Assembly (NCBI RefSeq): GCF_014648635.1
Contig: NZ_BMRM01000033.1
Location: 1 to 64,000 of the forward strand
Length of the DNA stretch: 64,000 nucleotides
Direction of reading: 5' to 3'
Source of the DNA: Streptomyces cinerochromogenes
GTDB taxonomy: Bacteria > Actinomycetota > Actinomycetes > Streptomycetales > Streptomycetaceae
Shown here: positions 60,984 to 64,000 of the stretch, in pieces
Numbering within the stretch: position 1 is the stretch's first letter
How the letters are laid out: the number at the start of each line of letters is the position of its first letter
Translations under genes and position numbers: made by a program
The notes under the pieces: generated by a model
Told to the model about the DNA's origin: nothing
Seen by the model: the letters and a program-made list of their open reading frames with translations, nothing else
Database searches by the model: none

Positions 60984-61144
60984 ATGTCCTGGACTCTGCC
61001 CGAGCCGATGCTCACCATCGCAATGAACACCCCCGACCTGTCGCCGGGCTGGGCGGCTGAGCCGAAGTGGGACGGCTTCCGTGCTCAGCTCGCCGCGGTC
61101 GTTACGGCACAGCGTTCCTGGCTTACCTGCAGTACCTCATGCAG
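60918..61144. repeat. 15-bp direct repeats bracketing a DNA-ligase fragment
   Basis: CAGTACCTCATGCAG occurs at 60918-60932 and again at 61130-61144. The second copy is inside the XRE gene. The DNA-ligase fragment lies between them, as if inserted into or captured by a partial duplication of the XRE gene's end. Confidence 0.6.
60984..61091 (+). pseudogene. ATP-dependent DNA ligase N-terminal fragment
   Basis: ATG 60984 gives SWTLPEPMLTIAMNTPDLSP then GWAAEPKWDGFRAQL. The KWDG box is ligase motif I, in which the Lys is adenylylated, as in actinobacterial LigD/LigC-type ATP ligases. The rest of the enzyme is missing. Confidence 0.72.
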
Positions 61145-61327
61145 CGGCAGGGCCAATGCCGTAGCCAGTTCTGTGACTTCTTTGGGCGTCGGGCGAACAG
61201 GGCCTTCGGTCCCGTCTTCGATGAACGCTCGGATCCGTGGAGTGCGGATTCCGGTGGCGTAGGCGAGCGCCTCGGCACTCAGGTGATGCCGGCGCATCGC
61301 ATCCACGAGCAGCTCAGCCAGATGCAT
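61085..61327 (-). CDS. Small XRE-type HTH protein (80 aa)
   Basis: ATG 61327 follows GGAGGTTGACC. The protein (HLAELLVDAMRRHHLSAEAL, AYATGIRTPRIRAFIEDG, TELATALALPLHEVLQ) is a single XRE-type helix-turn-helix, without a ligand domain. It may be a stand-alone repressor or an antitoxin. No toxin gene adjoins. Confidence 0.75.
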   Translation of the reverse strand: MHLAELLVDAMRRHHLSAEALAYATGIRTPRIRAFIEDGTEGPVRPTPKEVTELATALALPLHEVLQVSQERCAVTTAAS

Positions 61328-61718
61328 GGTCAACCTCCGAGACGGTAGGGCCGCAGGCGCCTCCACATGCTGCCGCGCCTGCCGGCCGACTGAACGCATG
61401 CCTCCCCGTATGCCCGTTGCGCTGCGGCATGAACGAGCGCTACTCCTTATGGGCGCAATGGGCCGGGCCGCTCATGCAGCAGAGCAGGCTGCAGCGGGAG
61501 CACGGTGGTGCCGCGGGCGACGGTCCCCTGGCCGCCGGTTTGAGGCGAGGAGGCTGGAGGGCCGTGTGTCATGACTGGAGCTTTGACCGAGCCGGCCGGC
61601 CAGCGCGTCCCTAGCTTGCCCCGGCCAGTCGTGGAGGCTCTCGCTTGCAGGGGTCCGTTCCAGGTGTGCAGCAGCTTCAGCTCGTCGTCGGACGTCGCTG
61701 GCGAGGCTGTGTCCTGTG
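61328..61718. other. Intergenic stretch
   Basis: No convincing gene on either strand. Nothing recognisable was seen. Confidence 0.3.
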
Positions 61719-62420
61719 CTAGGACGGGTGGTATGCGCTCACCAGCAGGGTGTCGGCGGTGCGCGGTCCGCTGTTGGTGGCAGGGAGCACGTCGATGGTG
61801 ATGTTGGTGAATCCGGCCTCGTCGAGCAGCTTGGTCCACACGTGCTCCTGGAGGACCCAGCGGCGCATGGTGGTGGCTTCGCCGTCCGGTGTCTTTGCCG
61901 GGATGTCGGCAGCCACGGCATCGGGCTGGGCGGGCGTCCCGCTCAGGTAGTGGGCGAGGGTCGCGAACACCAGATGCCCGCCCGGTTTGAGGGAGGTTGC
62001 CGCCGCGGGCAGCAACTCGCGGGGGTCGGTGAAGTCCACGGCGCCGAAGACGCTGTACAGCGCGTCGTACGCGCCGGGCATCGCCCGCAGGTGGGACACC
62101 GCGTCGGACTGCACGATCCGCAGGCGGGGGGCCAGGTGGGCGTAGAGGTCGGTTGCCATGGCGTGCTGGGCGGGCGAGGCGTCGACGGCGGTGACCTCGG
62201 CGGGCTGGTGGTGGACCGCCAGGTGTGCTGCGTGCCGGGCGGTGCCGGCGCCGAGGTCGCCCACGCAGCGGCCGGTCAGGTGGCCGAGGACCTCAGGGCC
62301 AGGTCCGGTGTCCTGGCCCCAGCTCCAGGAGAAGGTGGCGGGAACGGTGCGGTCACGGGTGGCGCGGGCGCAGCCGTAGTGGTGCCAGAGGTCTGCGGTG
62401 CTGCTGGTCACCCGAACCAT
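61719..62420 (-). CDS. Class I SAM-dependent methyltransferase (233 aa)
   Basis: Motif I is VGDLGAGTARHAAHLA, the acidic post-I residue is in VTAVDASPAQ, and the FGAVDFTDPRELLPAAATSL, KPGGHLVFATL region gives motifs III-IV. About 230 aa is typical of small-molecule methyltransferases. ATG 62420. The gene at 62529 lies upstream on the same strand with a gap of about 108 bases, so they may be one operon. The substrate is unknown. Confidence 0.85.
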   Translation of the reverse strand: MVRVTSSTADLWHHYGCARATRDRTVPATFSWSWGQDTGPGPEVLGHLTGRCVGDLGAGTARHAAHLAVHHQPAEVTAVDASPAQHAMATDLYAHLAPRLRIVQSDAVSHLRAMPGAYDALYSVFGAVDFTDPRELLPAAATSLKPGGHLVFATLAHYLSGTPAQPDAVAADIPAKTPDGEATTMRRWVLQEHVWTKLLDEAGFTNITIDVLPATNSGPRTADTLLVSAYHPS

Positions 62421-62528
62421 CCTGGCGGCCGGGAGCGGGCCGCGGGCCGGTTCGCCGAAATCTCACCCGGGCGTGCTCTCGGGCCCCTCTCGTGTGGCCG
62501 GCGCCCGGGGAGCTCGCCATTGGGGTGG

Positions 62529-62996
62529 TCAGTGCGAGTCGTTGCCGGGGTGGCACGGGCCGCAGTCGGCGTCCGTCCACAGCGGCAGGACGACCTCCCA
62601 GCCGTCGACGGCGACGATGTGGGCCGCCTTCAGCACGGAGCCATCGTTCTTCATGTCCACCTTGGGCACGTGGTGCAGGAACTGTCCGGCGTTGTACTTC
62701 TCGCACAGTTCGGCGTACGCGACGGTGTCGAGGATGACCGTGTGGACGCCGATGTCGACGAGCTTGCTGGGTGCCAGCCCCAGCGACTGGCCCCGGTGGT
62801 TCATCGCGGTCAGCAGGTAGGCGTAGCCCTGGCCGAGGACCCGGGCGGCCATGACCGAGTCATAGGGGTAGTCCCGCATGAGGAGCCCGACCTGCTTGTC
62901 CCACAGGCCGGCCGGCACTAGGTCGCGTGCGGAGCGGACCGGGACGGTCATCGGGTCGGCGGCCGCGGGAGATGCAACAGCGGTGTTGGTTGCCAT
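62529..62996 (-). CDS. Hypothetical protein with Cys/His C-terminus (155 aa)
   Basis: ATG 62996. The core LWDKQVGLLMRDYPYDSVMA, ARVLGQGYAYLLTAMNHRGQ and VDIGVHTVILDTVAYAELCE, KYNAGQFLHHVPK is reminiscent of the glycine-rich-domain-like (GRDP) helical fold. The tail is unusual: WTDADCGPCHPGNDSH, with two Cys and two His in 12 residues, as in a metal site or a modifiable peptide. It precedes a SAM methyltransferase gene on the same strand. Confidence 0.65.
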   Translation of the reverse strand: MATNTAVASPAAADPMTVPVRSARDLVPAGLWDKQVGLLMRDYPYDSVMAARVLGQGYAYLLTAMNHRGQSLGLAPSKLVDIGVHTVILDTVAYAELCEKYNAGQFLHHVPKVDMKNDGSVLKAAHIVAVDGWEVVLPLWTDADCGPCHPGNDSH

Positions 62997-63185
62997 GGTG
63001 TGCCTCCGATGGACGGGTGCCCCACGGCGCGGGGCTGTGCGTCCAGCACACCGGACCAACGAGCTTCTCGGCGATCAACTCTCTTTGTGTGCATGGTGTT
63101 TGCACGTCGTGCAAGCGGCTCGACGCGGCCCAGCCGGCGCCCGTAGCGTGGAGGGGCCCCTGTCTGTGCGGTGTGGGAGGGACGC

Positions 63186-63615
63186 GTGCCCGTTGACCCG
63201 CTCTGGAACAGCACGACAGCACTGCAGTCAGCCGCGCAGCGGCGCCCCAGCGCGCTCATCCGGATCGGACGCCGGCACCGCCATCAGCCCAGCCGCCGTC
63301 GACCTGTACGCGGTCGGCGTGCACTGGGCACTCGGTGACGTCGGCGCCGCACTCGACGCCGGGAAGAACCTGCGGCCCGAGCACTTCCCGACCGCCGAAC
63401 GCAAAGCCCGGCTGGGCACCGACATGGCACGCGCCTGGTGGGCCTGGCAGCGGCCCGAACAGACCACCCGCGCACTGCTGGACGCCTACCGCGCCAGCCC
63501 CGGCGAAGTCCGCGACCGGCCCGCCATCCGCCGCATCGTCACCGAACTCACCGATCGACACCCACGCACCAGCGGCGTACGCGAGCTGCATACCGCCGTG
63601 ACACAGGCCCTCTGA
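63186..63615 (+). pseudogene. Decayed XRE/TPR-type regulator
   Basis: The beginning (VPVDPLWNSTTALQSAAQRR, GTG 63186) looks like the start of Streptomyces XRE/TPR regulators. In another frame from about 63280 the end continues: AAVDLYAVGVHWALGDVGAA, LRPEHFPTAERKARLGTDMA, RAWWAWQRPEQTTRALLDAY. The N- and C-terminal parts are joined across a large deletion with loss of frame. Confidence 0.65.
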
Positions 63616-63849
63616 CGACCGTGCGGCACCGGCGCGCAGCCGCACAGGGGGCGTTGCGCTTGAGCGCCTTCTGCCTGCGGCCCTGCAGCCACCTTCTCCA
63701 AGGCGTCCAGGAAGCGTTCGCGTTGCTGTGGGCGACCACCGCGGTGGAACGCCCCACACGAGAGGCCGGGCAGCCGGGCGTACGGCTGCGCTGATACCTG
63801 GACATGCACCAAACACCGAGCTGACCGGCGCTGGCCGGGCCTGCGCCGT

Positions 63850-63927
63850 TCAGCGGGCGAGGGTGTCGGTGATGGGCGTGTTGGAGCACCGCCGAAGCTG
63901 GCCGACCAGGGCGTCGCGGTCGGTGCT
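63850..63927 (-). pseudogene. HNH endonuclease 3-prime fragment (second copy)
   Basis: The minus strand gives STDRDALVGQLRRCSNTPIT then DTLAR and a stop, nearly the same as the end of the fragment at 57111. Only about 26 codons match. The rest of the window to 64000 shows no gene. Confidence 0.6.
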
Positions 63928-64000
63928 CAAGGCGAAGACTTGCCGCCGGTGTGTGTTCCCGGTGGTCGCAGGCAGGCGCTGGGAGGCGGGCTGCGGTGGT

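Noticed and set aside
1..64000. CRISPR arrays, Cas genes, rRNA or tRNA genes
   Set aside because: No regularly spaced repeats, Cas motifs or recognisable RNA genes were seen anywhere in the window.

Overview
This window reads as one end of a linear Streptomyces (or close relative) replicon. The evidence is very high G+C with strong GC3 bias, a first base that coincides with an archetypal Streptomyces telomere (a ladder of palindromes from base 1 to about 318), and a tap-tpg operon for telomere end-patching at 25.7-28.6 kb next to a divergent telomere-type helicase gene. Whether the replicon is the chromosome or a linear plasmid cannot be decided from 64 kb.

Layout. 0-0.4 kb: telomere. 0.4-16.8 kb: accessory genes. 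They include three separate copies of a two-gene module (small membrane protein plus XRE-type regulator at 4.5, 11.9 and 13.9 kb), a toxin/antitoxin-like pair next to a large Ser/Thr kinase (6.0-9.2 kb), a frameshifted Schlafen/AlbA_2 gene and a perfect 62-bp palindrome. 17-23 kb: an SDR gene, a decayed duplicate of the toxin/antitoxin/kinase block (18.9-19.95 kb), an unknown 462-aa gene and a Doc-like toxin/antitoxin pair with a perfect palindromic operator. 23.2-28.6 kb: end-maintenance block (helicase, tap, tpg). 28.7 kb: a 156-bp MITE-like element. 29.6-39.6 kb: a Tn7/Tn5053-like transposition locus with two TniQ-like proteins, a PIN-domain gene, a TnsA-like protein, two tandem TnsB-like proteins and a TniB ATPase. 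The TnsA-like protein and the first TnsB-like protein have lost expected catalytic residues; the second TnsB keeps D, D and E. 39.7-46.6 kb: a helicase remnant, a membrane protein, a frameshifted second tpg, and a Mu-type transposase/MuB-like ATPase element with several frameshifts.

46.7-64 kb: intact metabolic, transport and regulatory genes (YCII, NUDIX, CadD-type transporter, MFS with divergent LysR, TetR with divergent SRPBCC, DUF4232 lipoprotein-like secreted protein, SAM methyltransferase) lie among many gene fragments. The fragments derive from IstB, an IS5-type transposase (twice), TauE/SafE, TnsB (twice), TniB, an HNH nuclease (twice), an ATP-dependent DNA ligase, an XRE/TPR regulator and a helicase.

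How the genes work together. The telomere, tpg and tap form the end-replication system. The five overlapping genes at 32.5-39.5 kb form one translationally coupled transposition operon; both TnsB-like proteins end in the same short tail, so both probably dock on the same TniB ATPase. The three small-membrane/XRE modules share an upstream motif and look like one paralogous regulatory family. Several breaks are single-base indels, some in G or C runs, so resequencing should separate true decay from assembly error.
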